From positions 866,001 through 930,000 of the forward strand of contig NZ_CP015125.1 of the NCBI RefSeq assembly GCF_001653755.1: a stretch of 64,000 nt of DNA. The letters are read 5' to 3'. Positions 44,637 to 53,783 of this stretch are shown one piece after another. The notes beneath the pieces are model-generated. The model made no database searches, was not told the origin of the DNA, and was given only the letters and a program-made list of their open reading frames with translations. Position 1 is the first letter of the stretch. Each line of letters starts with the position of its first letter. This stretch comes from Dokdonia donghaensis DSW-1 (GTDB taxonomy: Bacteria > Bacteroidota > Bacteroidia > Flavobacteriales > Flavobacteriaceae). Made by a program: the position numbers and the translations under genes.

Positions 44637-45362
44637 ATGTCAATATTAAAAAACATAATAAGTGCAGCTCAATCTAAAAACAGATTGCTCGCCATACTCA
44701 TAGACCCAGATAAGTTTGAGGTAGATGGTGATGAGAAGAGTAGCGCTTTCGCGAAAGCATACTTAAAAAAAATCCCTGCGCAAACCACGCATCTTTTTAT
44801 AGGTGGTAGCACAGATCACAACCGCAAAACCGAAAAAGTAGTACAACTCCTCAAAGCCGAAACAGATTTGCCCATACTATTATTTCCAGGAGATTACACA
44901 CAAGTTACCCCAGAGGCAGATGCGTTACTGTTTTTATCACTACTCTCTGGTGATAATCCAGAGTTTTTAATAGGGCAACAAGTAAAAGCCGCACGAGTAG
45001 TGCAACAAAGTAATCTTGAAGTCATACCTACGGGTTACCTTCTTATAGATGGCGGCTCGCAAACGGCAGTTGAGAGAGTGAGTAATACGCAACCACTATC
45101 TCAAGATCAACCTGAGATTATTATAACGACCGCTCTAGCTGGACAATATCTGGGTAAAAAACTACTATATCTAGAGGCGGGTAGCGGTGCTAGAAGTGCA
45201 GTACAGCCTCATATTATAGCATCAGTTTGTGAGGCGATTACCATACCCATAATTGTAGGTGGGGGCATACGTACAGAGCGTGCTATGCAAGCGGCTTTTA
45301 CCGCTGGAGCTACAATGGTAGTGGTAGGCACTGCTTTTGAAGATAATACCTGGAATAACTAA
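44637..45362 (+). CDS. Geranylgeranylglyceryl phosphate synthase (PcrB/GGGPS family)
   Basis: About 241 aa TIM-barrel prenyltransferase. The start is ATG 44637 (MSILKNIISAAQ); the longer TTG frame adds 14 atypical residues. Motifs: LAILIDPDKFE, FIGGSTD, LFPGDYTQV, YLEAGSGA and IPIIVGGGIRT, all phosphate or glycerol-phosphate binding. The Bacteroidetes group II enzyme joins geranylgeranyl diphosphate to glycerol 1-phosphate; its lipid product in bacteria is poorly understood. Palindrome copy 19 gives SAFAKAY after the first strand. Confidence 0.92.
   Translation: MSILKNIISAAQSKNRLLAILIDPDKFEVDGDEKSSAFAKAYLKKIPAQTTHLFIGGSTDHNRKTEKVVQLLKAETDLPILLFPGDYTQVTPEADALLFLSLLSGDNPEFLIGQQVKAARVVQQSNLEVIPTGYLLIDGGSQTAVERVSNTQPLSQDQPEIIITTALAGQYLGKKLLYLEAGSGARSAVQPHIIASVCEAITIPIIVGGGIRTERAMQAAFTAGATMVVVGTAFEDNTWNN
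44744..44759. repeat. 16-bp palindrome, copy 19 (inside GGGPS gene, 1 mismatch)
   Basis: CGCTTTCGCGAAAGCA, translated S-AFAKA-Y. Confidence 0.92.
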
Positions 45363-45389
45363 CGGTTTAAAACCACTACATTTGTTTAT

Positions 45390-46349
45390 ATGAAAGTTTT
45401 CTTCTTAGCCATAATACTTACATTAACTGCGGTTGTAAATAGCCAGACTACCTTTGTAAAAAATGCAGTTACAAAGACGCCGGTTTCTTTTGCAACTATC
45501 TCTTTTGGAGATGGACGAGGTACTTTTGCTGGAGAGGAGGGAGAGTTTAGATTTGAGGCATCTAAGTATAAAGACATTGATAGTCTTTACATTTCGGCAA
45601 TAGGTTTTGAGAGTAAGGCAGTTGCTACAGAGGGACTGGTATCTCAAGTATACTTGCAACCTGCAGCAAGCCAGCTAGAGGAAGTGGTTCTCACTTCAGA
45701 AAAAAAAGGAAAGTATAAAAAGAAAAAGCTCAAAGAAACTACACACATCAACTATTATAATAGCTGGCTTCCTACGGTAGAAAGTGAGGTGGCGGTATTT
45801 TTTGAAAGGCAAGAGGGTAAGTCTACAAAAGTGGCGCAACTCTGGCTACCTATTAACTCAGAAAAGGAGTTTCGAAAAAAGGGTAATATGAAGTTTTCTA
45901 CTCTTTTTAGAATTCAGTTTTATAAAAATAATAACGGATTGCCTGGTGATGCTATGGTACACGATGATATCGTTTTTCGCGTAAGCGAGCAAGATGATGA
46001 GATGTATGAATTAGATATTTCAAAATACCAAATCTTTATTCCTAAAGGTGGGTTATATGCGTCTTTACAAGTACTAGGCTATGCAGACCCTCAAGGGAAA
46101 TTGATACAGACTAAAAAATATAATGAGATAGAAACGCCTAGAGGTGTACAAAAGGTGTCTATCACTTTTAGACCGCTGTTGCCTTTTACAAATGATCTTC
46201 CTGCGCAAAAGACTTTTGTAAGAAGGGTATTTTTTAATAATAAAAAATGGCAAGTGTTTGACAAATCTTATAACGAGAACTCTGCACTAGTAAAGACAGG
46301 TCACGTAAACTATGGGATGGGAGCACTTTTGCACGTCTATAATAAATAA
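45390..46349 (+). CDS. Secreted protein with carboxypeptidase-like regulatory domain
   Basis: 319 aa: signal peptide (1-19), a CarbopepD_reg_2-like beta domain (TTFVKNAVTKTPVSFATISF, about 20-90), then a basic stretch (SEKKGKYKKKKLKE) and about 200 residues of unknown, probably beta-rich sequence. The family is common in Bacteroidetes envelopes with unclear roles. Follows GGGPS by 27 bases and precedes the thiamine-related genes by 6. Confidence 0.75.
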   Translation: MKVFFLAIILTLTAVVNSQTTFVKNAVTKTPVSFATISFGDGRGTFAGEEGEFRFEASKYKDIDSLYISAIGFESKAVATEGLVSQVYLQPAASQLEEVVLTSEKKGKYKKKKLKETTHINYYNSWLPTVESEVAVFFERQEGKSTKVAQLWLPINSEKEFRKKGNMKFSTLFRIQFYKNNNGLPGDAMVHDDIVFRVSEQDDEMYELDISKYQIFIPKGGLYASLQVLGYADPQGKLIQTKKYNEIETPRGVQKVSITFRPLLPFTNDLPAQKTFVRRVFFNNKKWQVFDKSYNENSALVKTGHVNYGMGALLHVYNK

Positions 46350-46355
46350 GAAATT

Positions 46356-46616
46356 ATGAATATATCTGTAGACCTTACTTTTAGTCCTTTGCAGGATGAT
46401 TATGAAGGGCATATTATAAATTTTATAAAAAGGCTACGTGACTCAAGCCTCACTGTTATAGAAAACCCTCTTGCTACGCAGGTTTATGGCGATTATGATG
46501 AGGTGATGGGGCTTCTCACTGTAGAGATGAAACGCAGTTTTCAAGAAGTAGGTATAGGCCTCTTTTATATAAAAATGGTAAAAACAGACCGCTCAGACTA
46601 TGTCGCAGATTTTTGA
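46356..46616 (+). CDS. Thiamine-binding-like protein (MTH1187/YkoF type)
   Basis: 86 aa ferredoxin-like fold. The pattern ISVDLTFSPLQDDYEGHIINFIKRLRDSSLTVIENPLATQVYGDYDEVM matches the MTH1187/YkoF group, in which YkoF binds thiamine. It overlaps the PnuC-type transporter gene by 17 bases, and a TPP-riboswitch receptor lies nearby. A role in thiamine salvage is therefore likely. Confidence 0.78.
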   Translation: MNISVDLTFSPLQDDYEGHIINFIKRLRDSSLTVIENPLATQVYGDYDEVMGLLTVEMKRSFQEVGIGLFYIKMVKTDRSDYVADF

Positions 46617-47232
46617 TTTCCTCTTTGGGCAATATGCGAGTTATGATACACTAGATATCGTATTAGAGCTACTTGCCTCTGTATTTACAATAGCATCGGT
46701 TATTTATTCAAAAAAGAATAATGTTCTGGTCTTTCCTACGGGAATGATTTGTACAGCCATTTTTGTGTATTTATTACTTAAATGGGGTTTGCTAGGTGAT
46801 ATGATGATTAATGCATATTACTTTATTATGAGTGTTTACGGCTGGTATATCTGGACCAGAACGGTAGATGGCACAGCAGTCACTCCTATTACTACGACCT
46901 CAAGAAAAGAGCACATTATCTCTGTGGGTATTTTTATAGCCACGGCGGTATTTACATATGTCGTATACATCACTTTTGATAAAATTTCACACTGGACATC
47001 ATATATAGATATGATTACCACAGGCATTTTCTTTGTTGGAATGTGGCTTATGGCAAAACGGAAGATAGAAAACTGGATTTACTGGATTATAGGTGATATT
47101 ATTACTGTGCCCTTATATTTTTACAAAGGTTTAACCTTTAGTAGTATCTTGTATTTTGCATTAACGATTATTGCCGTTTTCGGTTATTTAGAATGGAAGA
47201 AAAACTTAGACAAGTCCCTAGCAGCTGTATAA
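46600..47232 (+). CDS. pnuT: PnuC/PnuT-family vitamin transporter, probably thiamine
   Basis: 210 aa inner-membrane carrier with seven hydrophobic segments and the PnuC pattern NVLVFPTGMICTAIFVYLLLKWGL...YFIMSVYGWYIW. PnuC proteins import nicotinamide riboside; the PnuT subgroup imports thiamine and is found with TPP riboswitch receptors in Bacteroidetes. The context favours PnuT. Overlaps genes on both sides. Confidence 0.85.
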   Translation: MSQIFDFLFGQYASYDTLDIVLELLASVFTIASVIYSKKNNVLVFPTGMICTAIFVYLLLKWGLLGDMMINAYYFIMSVYGWYIWTRTVDGTAVTPITTTSRKEHIISVGIFIATAVFTYVVYITFDKISHWTSYIDMITTGIFFVGMWLMAKRKIENWIYWIIGDIITVPLYFYKGLTFSSILYFALTIIAVFGYLEWKKNLDKSLAAV

Positions 47233-47753
47233 GAGTATGTCTTTTTGGGCCAGAGAGTAGTGGGAAAAGTACGCTTTCGCGAAAGCTATCAGAGCATTAC
47301 AACGCTCCCCTGGTAGAAGAATTTGCACGAGAGTATTTACAAGAACTTTGGGAGAAGGAGAAGAAAATCTGTAGACCCAAAGATTTACTTCCCATAGCTG
47401 TTGGACAGATAGATTTAGAAAATAAAGCAGCCGCAAGCACAGATAGGCTTATCATTTGTGATACAGATTTACTTACTACAAAGGTCTATAGCGAAGCATA
47501 TTATGATGGGTGGTGCCCAGAATTATTAGAAAAAATAGCATTAGAAAATCAATATGATTTGTATCTTTTAACATACATAGATACACCTTGGGAAGAAGAC
47601 GATTTACGAGATAGACCACACCGCCGGTTAGAAATGTTTAAAGCCTTTGAAAGCGCTTTGATAAAGTATGACAGGCCCTACATTATAATGAAAGGAGGAG
47701 TACAAGAGCGAGTGACTGAGGCAACTCAGGTAATTAACACACTATTAGTTTGA
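47193..47753 (+). CDS. NadR-like AAA ATPase / vitamin kinase
   Basis: 186 aa. Walker A GPESSGKST (19-27), then VEEFAREYL, IICDTDLLTTKVYSEAYY and DLYLLTYIDTPWEEDDLRDRP, as in the ribosylnicotinamide-kinase domain of NadR. Next to a PnuT-type carrier it may phosphorylate imported thiamine (trapping it); a nicotinamide riboside role is the alternative. The palindrome at 47272 lies directly after Walker A and encodes LSRKLS. Overlaps pnuT by 40 bases. Confidence 0.85.
   Translation: MEEKLRQVPSSCIRVCLFGPESSGKSTLSRKLSEHYNAPLVEEFAREYLQELWEKEKKICRPKDLLPIAVGQIDLENKAAASTDRLIICDTDLLTTKVYSEAYYDGWCPELLEKIALENQYDLYLLTYIDTPWEEDDLRDRPHRRLEMFKAFESALIKYDRPYIIMKGGVQERVTEATQVINTLLV
47272..47287. repeat. 16-bp palindrome, copy 20 (inside NadR-like gene, 1 mismatch)
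   Basis: CGCTTTCGCGAAAGCT, immediately after the codons of the P-loop GKST, read T-LSRK-L. Confidence 0.92.
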
Positions 47754-49306
47754 AAATAACAGAAGAGGATAAAAAGCAGCTGGACAAAAGAGGCATTGCA
47801 CTAGAGCAAGTACAGAGTCAGTTTGAGAGTCTAACCAAAGGAATTCCTTTTGCAGATTTAAGAGATGCCGCCACAGATGGAAATGGAATACTCATCTTAT
47901 CTTCAGATCAAGAAAAAGCACTTGTAGAAAAATTTGATCAATCTAGTAGTAACCTCGAGTTATTAAAGTTTACACCAGCCTCTGGTGCGGCAACTAGAAT
48001 GTTTAAATTTCTCTTTCAGTTTTATGATGATTACAATCCCGTAGAGGGTTCAATAAATGCTTACATTAATAAGAAAGGAGTTCCAGAACTACGCTTGTTT
48101 TTTGTGGGATTAGATAGCTTCCCTTTTTATAAAAAGGTGCGTAAGCGCATTAAGAAGAAGTATAGTGATGGAGAATCACTAGATATAGATGTAAATAGAC
48201 TGCGGTTCATAAAAATATTGCTCAATGAAGATGAGCTTAATTTTGGAAACAAACCTAAAGGCTTATTCCCATTCCACAGGTATAAAAAAAATATTGCTAC
48301 TGCCTTTGAAGAGCATTTATTTGAAGGCGCATCTTATGCGGCAAAAGATGGAGTAGCACGATTGCACTTTACAATTTCTGAGGCACATTTAGAGCGTTTT
48401 CAAAAACAGTTTGAAAAACGTAAAGACTACGTACAAGAAAAAACTGCAACTACTTTTGACATTTCATACTCATTTCAATCTCCAGCTACAGATACTGTTG
48501 CACTGGCAAGTAATGGAGAATTGCTTAGGGATAAAGAGGGACAACTAGTCTTTAGACCCGGTGGTCACGGGGCGCTTATAAACAACCTTAATGAGCAAGA
48601 TGCAGATATTATCTTTATAAAGAATATAGACAATGTAGTTGTAAGCAAGTATCGTAAGAAGATTGCTCAATGTAAAAAGATGCTCGCAGGTAAGTTGCTT
48701 GAGATACAAGAACAGTCTTTTGCCTACTTGCATAAACTAGATGATGCCGAAGCTATAAATGAGCAAGTTATTTTAGAGATTGCTACATTTCTACAAAATG
48801 AGCTTTTTATAAAGGTTGCATCAGATTTTGAGCGATACTCGCCTACCTATCAAGTGGAGTACTTGAGAGAACTTCTAGATAGACCACTACGCGTTTGTGG
48901 TATGGTAAAAAATGAAGGAGAGCCAGGTGGAGGTCCGTTTTGGGTTCGTCACGAAAATGGGAAGGAATGTCTCCAGATTGTAGAGAGTGTACAAATCAAC
49001 CCTGGTGATAACGCACAGCAGCAAATTGTTACAAATGCTACTCACTTCAACCCAGTAGATATTGTTTGCGGAGTAAAAAATTACAAAGGAGAGAAATATG
49101 ACCTTCTCAAATTTGTAGACTATAAAGCCGGATTCATAGCTTCAAAAAGTTACGAGGGACAGAAAATAAAAGCACTTGAGCACCCCGGTCTTTGGAACGG
49201 AGGAATGGCACACTGGAATACCATCTTTATTGAAGTACCGCTCTTAACGTTCAATCCTGTAAAAACGGTAAATGATCTCCTTAAACCAGCTCATCAGGTT
49301 AGGTAA
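47750..49306 (+). CDS. DUF4301 family protein
   Basis: 518 aa soluble protein. The glycine-rich FTPASGAATRMFKFLF (about 75-90) and FRPGGHGALINNLNEQDADIIFIKNIDN (about 266-293) recall nucleotidyltransferase-fold sugar-nucleotide enzymes, but the family is uncharacterised. Starts with TTG whose last two bases are also the first two of the kinase stop (TTGA), indicating coupling with the NadR-like gene. A palindrome follows its stop. Confidence 0.85.
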   Translation: MKITEEDKKQLDKRGIALEQVQSQFESLTKGIPFADLRDAATDGNGILILSSDQEKALVEKFDQSSSNLELLKFTPASGAATRMFKFLFQFYDDYNPVEGSINAYINKKGVPELRLFFVGLDSFPFYKKVRKRIKKKYSDGESLDIDVNRLRFIKILLNEDELNFGNKPKGLFPFHRYKKNIATAFEEHLFEGASYAAKDGVARLHFTISEAHLERFQKQFEKRKDYVQEKTATTFDISYSFQSPATDTVALASNGELLRDKEGQLVFRPGGHGALINNLNEQDADIIFIKNIDNVVVSKYRKKIAQCKKMLAGKLLEIQEQSFAYLHKLDDAEAINEQVILEIATFLQNELFIKVASDFERYSPTYQVEYLRELLDRPLRVCGMVKNEGEPGGGPFWVRHENGKECLQIVESVQINPGDNAQQQIVTNATHFNPVDIVCGVKNYKGEKYDLLKFVDYKAGFIASKSYEGQKIKALEHPGLWNGGMAHWNTIFIEVPLLTFNPVKTVNDLLKPAHQVR

Positions 49307-49320
49307 AGTGTTTTTTATTA

Positions 49321-49336
49321 CGCTTTCGCGAAAGCG
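49321..49336. repeat. 16-bp palindrome, copy 21 (intergenic, exact)
   Basis: Exact copy 15 bases after the DUF4301 stop, preceded by TTA. Confidence 0.95.
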
Positions 49337-49438
49337 AACTACTCAATCTTAATGATAATGTTGCTTAATGAGGTTAAAATTTGTTTAATCTTTTTAATAA
49401 AATAATAAACAATAGTATCTTTATTCGAAAATTAGGAT

Positions 49439-50737
49439 ATGGATACCGCATTGGTATGGTTTAGAAATAATCTTAGAGTTCAAGATAACGCGTCACTTAT
49501 GGCGGCTATTGCTACCGGTAAAAGAGTTGTAGGGGTTTATTATTTTGATCCTCGTCATTATGAAGAGGGTGATTTTGGTTTTAAAAAGACCGAAAAATAT
49601 AGAGCTAAGTTTCTTATTGAAACATTAGAAAATCTAAAAGCAAATCTAGATAAGCTCAATATCACCTTGCTAGTATATAACCACAAGCCCGAAGAGCATA
49701 TAACCACCGTAGTTGAAAGTTATAAAGTTACGAGCTTATATTCTCAAAAAGAGTGGACGGCAGAAGAGGTGAAAGTTACAAACGCTGTAGAGCGCGCAAT
49801 ACCCCAAGTAAAACACGAGGAGGTATATGATCAGTTTCTATTTCACCCAGATGATATTCCCTTCAATACCATAACAGAGGTTCCTAAAATCTTTACGCAG
49901 TTTAGAAAAAAGTGCGAGAAAGAAAGTAATGTGAGACCTATCTTCAAAGAGCTTACGGCACTACCGCAAGAAAATAACTTAAATACCATAACTCCTATAC
50001 CTACACTAGAAGACTTAGGATTAGATACCTTTGTAAAAGATCACCGCACAGCTTTCCCTTGGGAAGGTGGAGAAGATGCTGCTTGGGCTCGTCTTAATGA
50101 CTATTTCTGGACCACACAAAAGCTTGCTTATTATAAGAAAACCCGTAACGGTCTTATAGGTGAAGGTTATAGTTCTAAGCTCTCTGCCTGGCTTGCAAAT
50201 GGCTCTATATCTGCACGACAGATTTATTGGGAGGTAAAAAGATTTGAAAAAGAAGTCAAAAAGAATCAAGACACCTACTGGCTCATTTTTGAACTTATAT
50301 GGAGAGATTATTTTAAGTACGTCTCTCTTAAACACGGTAACAACATTTTTAAAATAGGCGGTATTCTCAATAAAGAATACGACTGGAAGCATAATAATAA
50401 AGCGCAACGCGAGTGGATTAATGGGAGCACAAAATATGATTTTGTAAACGCAAATATGATCGAGCTCAAAGAGACAGGCTGGATGTCTAACCGCGGTCGT
50501 CAAAATGTTGCAAGCTTTTGGGCAAAAGAGCAAGAGCAAGATTGGCGTGTAGGCGCAGCATATTTTGAAAGCATACTCATAGATTATGACGTGCACAGCA
50601 ACTGGGGCAACTGGATGTATAATGCGGGAGTAGGTAATGACCCCCGTGACCGTAAATTTAATATTAAGAGGCAGCAAGATATGTATGATGGAAGCGGGAA
50701 ATATGTCAGACTATGGACGCAGGAAGAACTTTTTTAA
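49439..50737 (+). CDS. Cryptochrome DASH family photolyase
   Basis: 432 aa flavoprotein: N-terminal photolyase alpha/beta domain (ALVWFRNNLRVQDNASL) and C-terminal FAD domain. GWMSNRGRQNVASF, DWRVGAAYFES, DVHSNWGNWMYNAGVGNDPR are hallmarks of CRY-DASH, which repairs CPDs in single-stranded DNA and may signal light. First of three photolyase-type genes that follow with zero or negative gaps. Confidence 0.95.
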   Translation: MDTALVWFRNNLRVQDNASLMAAIATGKRVVGVYYFDPRHYEEGDFGFKKTEKYRAKFLIETLENLKANLDKLNITLLVYNHKPEEHITTVVESYKVTSLYSQKEWTAEEVKVTNAVERAIPQVKHEEVYDQFLFHPDDIPFNTITEVPKIFTQFRKKCEKESNVRPIFKELTALPQENNLNTITPIPTLEDLGLDTFVKDHRTAFPWEGGEDAAWARLNDYFWTTQKLAYYKKTRNGLIGEGYSSKLSAWLANGSISARQIYWEVKRFEKEVKKNQDTYWLIFELIWRDYFKYVSLKHGNNIFKIGGILNKEYDWKHNNKAQREWINGSTKYDFVNANMIELKETGWMSNRGRQNVASFWAKEQEQDWRVGAAYFESILIDYDVHSNWGNWMYNAGVGNDPRDRKFNIKRQQDMYDGSGKYVRLWTQEELF

Positions 50738-52273
50738 ATGAAAAAATTACGACTCATACTAGGCGACCAGCTCAATCATACACACTCTTGGTATCAAGAG
50801 CAGGACGATGAGGTGGTGTACTTTATGGCAGAAATGCGCCAAGAAACAGACTATGTAAAACACCATATTCAAAAGGTAGTTGCCTTTTTTATGGCTATGC
50901 GCGAGTTTACAAGCTGGCTACAAGAGCGAGGTCATACGGTCGTTTATTACCAGCTAGATGATGCTCGTAACACACAAAGTCTTACAGAAAATCTTGAACA
51001 GCTTATAGTCCAGTATGACATTGAGCAGTTTGAGTATCAATTACCAGACGAGTATAGACTAGATGAGTTATTAGTACGCTTTCGCGAAAGCGTAAACATT
51101 CCCGTACAATCTTGCGACACAGAGCATTTTATGAGTTCGCGCACAGATTTGCAAGAGTTCTTCAAAGGGAAAAAGCAATTTACAATGGAATACTTCTACC
51201 GTATGATGCGCAAGAGGTACGACATTATGATAATAAATGACAAGGATCCAGAAGGTGGAAAGTGGAATTTTGACCACAGTAACCGCAATAAGTGGAAGGG
51301 TGAGACCCTCATCCCACACGAGCGTGGTTTTAGAAAAGATGCACGAGAGATTGTCGAGCTACTAGAAAAAGAAGGAGTAAAAACCATAGGCCGCATTACC
51401 GAAAAGCACTTTAACTGGCCCACCAGCAGGGCAGACGGCCTTTCTGTGTTGAGGTATTTTTGCGAGAACTTATTAGTACATTTTGGCGACTATCAAGACG
51501 CTATGGATCCAGATCAAGCATACCTGTATCATAGCAGGTTAAGCTTTGCGATGAATAGTAAACTCCTAGATCCTCAAGAAGTAATAGAGACCGTTATAGA
51601 CTACTGGCGTGATAACAGCGAGGAGATTTCCATCAGTCAAGTAGAAGGTTTTGTACGACAGATACTTGGCTGGAGAGAGTATATGCGAGGTATGTACTGG
51701 ATGCAAATGCCAGAATTTGCAACCGTAAACACACTAGAAAATACGAATGATTTACCAGATTTTTACTGGACGGGTAAAACTAAGATGAACTGCTTGAGCT
51801 GCAGTATAAATAATAGCCTTGATAATGCCTATGCACACCACATACAGCGGCTTATGGTGACTGGTAATTATGCACTGCTTACAATGTGTGATCCATCACA
51901 GGTAGATAAGTGGTATTTGGGTATTTATATTGACGCAATAGAGTGGGTAGAAATTACAAACACGAGAGGAATGTCACAATGGGCAGATGGCGGAAAGATT
52001 GCTACAAAACCCTATGTGTCAAGCGGTAGTTACATAAATAAAATGTCTAATTATTGTAAGGGTTGTCATTACAAAGTGAGTAAGAAAACAGGAGAAGATG
52101 CCTGCCCTTTCAACGCTTTGTATTGGAATTTCTTAAGTGAGAAACGTGCTCATTTTGAAAACAATAATAGAATGAATATGATGCTTAGCCTTCTTGATAA
52201 AATGGATAAGAAGACCTTGCAAGCACACCAAGAACGAGCGCAAGATATTATTGAGCATCCAGAGAATTATTGA
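50738..52273 (+). CDS. Iron-sulfur bacterial cryptochrome/photolyase (FeS-BCP, (6-4) type)
   Basis: 511 aa. The N-terminus KLRLILGDQLNHTHSWY and the late cysteines in MNCLSCSIN, YCKGCHYKVSKKTGEDACPF match the four ligands of the 4Fe-4S cluster in PhrB-type (6-4) photolyases. C-terminal NALYWNFLSEKR is also typical. Palindrome copy 22 is translated VRFRESVN near residues 113-119. ATG directly follows the CRY-DASH stop. Confidence 0.94.
   Translation: MKKLRLILGDQLNHTHSWYQEQDDEVVYFMAEMRQETDYVKHHIQKVVAFFMAMREFTSWLQERGHTVVYYQLDDARNTQSLTENLEQLIVQYDIEQFEYQLPDEYRLDELLVRFRESVNIPVQSCDTEHFMSSRTDLQEFFKGKKQFTMEYFYRMMRKRYDIMIINDKDPEGGKWNFDHSNRNKWKGETLIPHERGFRKDAREIVELLEKEGVKTIGRITEKHFNWPTSRADGLSVLRYFCENLLVHFGDYQDAMDPDQAYLYHSRLSFAMNSKLLDPQEVIETVIDYWRDNSEEISISQVEGFVRQILGWREYMRGMYWMQMPEFATVNTLENTNDLPDFYWTGKTKMNCLSCSINNSLDNAYAHHIQRLMVTGNYALLTMCDPSQVDKWYLGIYIDAIEWVEITNTRGMSQWADGGKIATKPYVSSGSYINKMSNYCKGCHYKVSKKTGEDACPFNALYWNFLSEKRAHFENNNRMNMMLSLLDKMDKKTLQAHQERAQDIIEHPENY
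51077..51092. repeat. 16-bp palindrome, copy 22 (inside FeS photolyase gene, exact)
   Basis: Exact copy in the RFRES frame. Confidence 0.95.
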
Positions 52274-53754
52274 GTAATAGTAAACCACATATCACCGTAC
52301 ACTGGTTTAAAAGAGACCTAAGACTCCAAGATAATGAAAACTTGTGGCAGGCACTTCAACATATCGAACCCGTAATATTGCTATATATCGTTGAACCTTC
52401 TTTACTAGATGATGAGCATTATAGTGAGCGACATTTTAACTTTATAAAAGAGTCACTTCAGGATTTACAAAGCAGGTTAGAAAATTCTGGCAGCAAAATA
52501 CTTGTTGTTCAAGGAGAGGTGATATCGGTGTTTAAAAAATTACAACAGCATTACACCATAAAAAGAGTCTATTCTCACGTAGAAACTGGAATTAGAAAAA
52601 CCTATGATAGAGATATTGCATTTAGGGTCTACCAGCAGTCTCAAGACATACGATGGATACAATTTATAAATAATGGCGTAAGGCGTAGCTTAAGCAACAG
52701 AGTAGGCTGGGTACAAGGTTGGGAATGGTGGATGAGTGAGCCACAACGCATTTTTGTGCCGCAAGGCGGAAACCTTGTTACAAAAAAGGAAATAGAGGTT
52801 CTTGAGCAGTATTTTGATTGTGTCTCTTTACAAACATCAGAAAATACAGCATTTCAAAAAGGAGGCACTACAATGGGATTGCGTTATTATGATAGTTTTT
52901 TGAGGGACAGAATCAAAAATTATAATGCTCATATCTCAAAACCCTTACTAGCCAGAAAGAGCTGTAGTCGCTTGTCTCCATATATAGCTTGGGGTAACCT
53001 GTCGGTGCGCGAGGTATGGCAGCGAGCAAAAAAGTTGCGACAAGACTCACCTTATAAAAGACAGATAGATGGTTTTACCTCACGCCTTAGGTGGTCTGCT
53101 CATTTCATTCAAAAATTTGAGATGGAAGATACAATGGAGTTTGTAAGTGTAAATAAAGGCTTCCATAGTTTAAAGAAGTTGCCTAATTCCGTCTATGCAA
53201 AGGCCTGGCAAGAGGGTAAAACGGGTTACCCGCTAGTAGATGCTTGTATGCGGTGCCTTGTAGAAACGGGTTATCTCAATTTTAGAATGAGAGCACTTAC
53301 ATTGTCATTTTTTACACACAACTTGTGGCAACCCTGGCAAGATGCCTCAGCATTTCTTGCGAGACAATTTTTAGATTTTGAGCCAGGTATACACTACCCG
53401 CAAATACAAATGCAAGCTGGAGAAACCGGTATTAATATGTTGCGTATTTATAACCCTGTAAAAAACAGTTATGAGCACGATCCAGACGGAGAGTTTATAA
53501 AAAAATGGATTCCAGAGTTACGAGAAGTACCGCTATCATACATACACGAACCGTGGACAATGAGCCTCCTCGAGCAGCAGTTTTGTAATACAACCATAGG
53601 TAAGGACTACCCAGCGCCTATTGTAAATATAAAAGAGACCCAAAAATTTGCGACAGATACAATGTGGAAGTACAAAGAGCGCCCGGCTGTAAAGCAAGAC
53701 GCCGTGCGCATTTTAAAACGTCACACCTTAGTAGATAGACAGGTGTGGGACTAA
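52270..53754 (+). CDS. Cryptochrome/deoxyribodipyrimidine photolyase family protein
   Basis: 494 aa class I-like photolyase/cryptochrome: VHWFKRDLRLQDNENLW at the start, FAD-binding YPLVDACMRCLVETGYLNFRMRAL and INMLRIYNPVKNSYEHDPDGEFIKKW. The exact lesion specificity cannot be read from sequence. Translation starts at a TTG overlapping the TGA of the FeS photolyase (TTGA), so the two are translationally coupled. Confidence 0.92.
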   Translation: MSNSKPHITVHWFKRDLRLQDNENLWQALQHIEPVILLYIVEPSLLDDEHYSERHFNFIKESLQDLQSRLENSGSKILVVQGEVISVFKKLQQHYTIKRVYSHVETGIRKTYDRDIAFRVYQQSQDIRWIQFINNGVRRSLSNRVGWVQGWEWWMSEPQRIFVPQGGNLVTKKEIEVLEQYFDCVSLQTSENTAFQKGGTTMGLRYYDSFLRDRIKNYNAHISKPLLARKSCSRLSPYIAWGNLSVREVWQRAKKLRQDSPYKRQIDGFTSRLRWSAHFIQKFEMEDTMEFVSVNKGFHSLKKLPNSVYAKAWQEGKTGYPLVDACMRCLVETGYLNFRMRALTLSFFTHNLWQPWQDASAFLARQFLDFEPGIHYPQIQMQAGETGINMLRIYNPVKNSYEHDPDGEFIKKWIPELREVPLSYIHEPWTMSLLEQQFCNTTIGKDYPAPIVNIKETQKFATDTMWKYKERPAVKQDAVRILKRHTLVDRQVWD

Positions 53755-53783
53755 CAAAAAATAGATTAGAAAAAGAAAACAAT

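Noticed and set aside
45980..45996. CGTTTTTCGCGTAAGCG resembling the palindrome
   Set aside because: Four mismatches against the 16-mer, including the centre-flanking A; may be a decayed copy but not distinguishable from chance.
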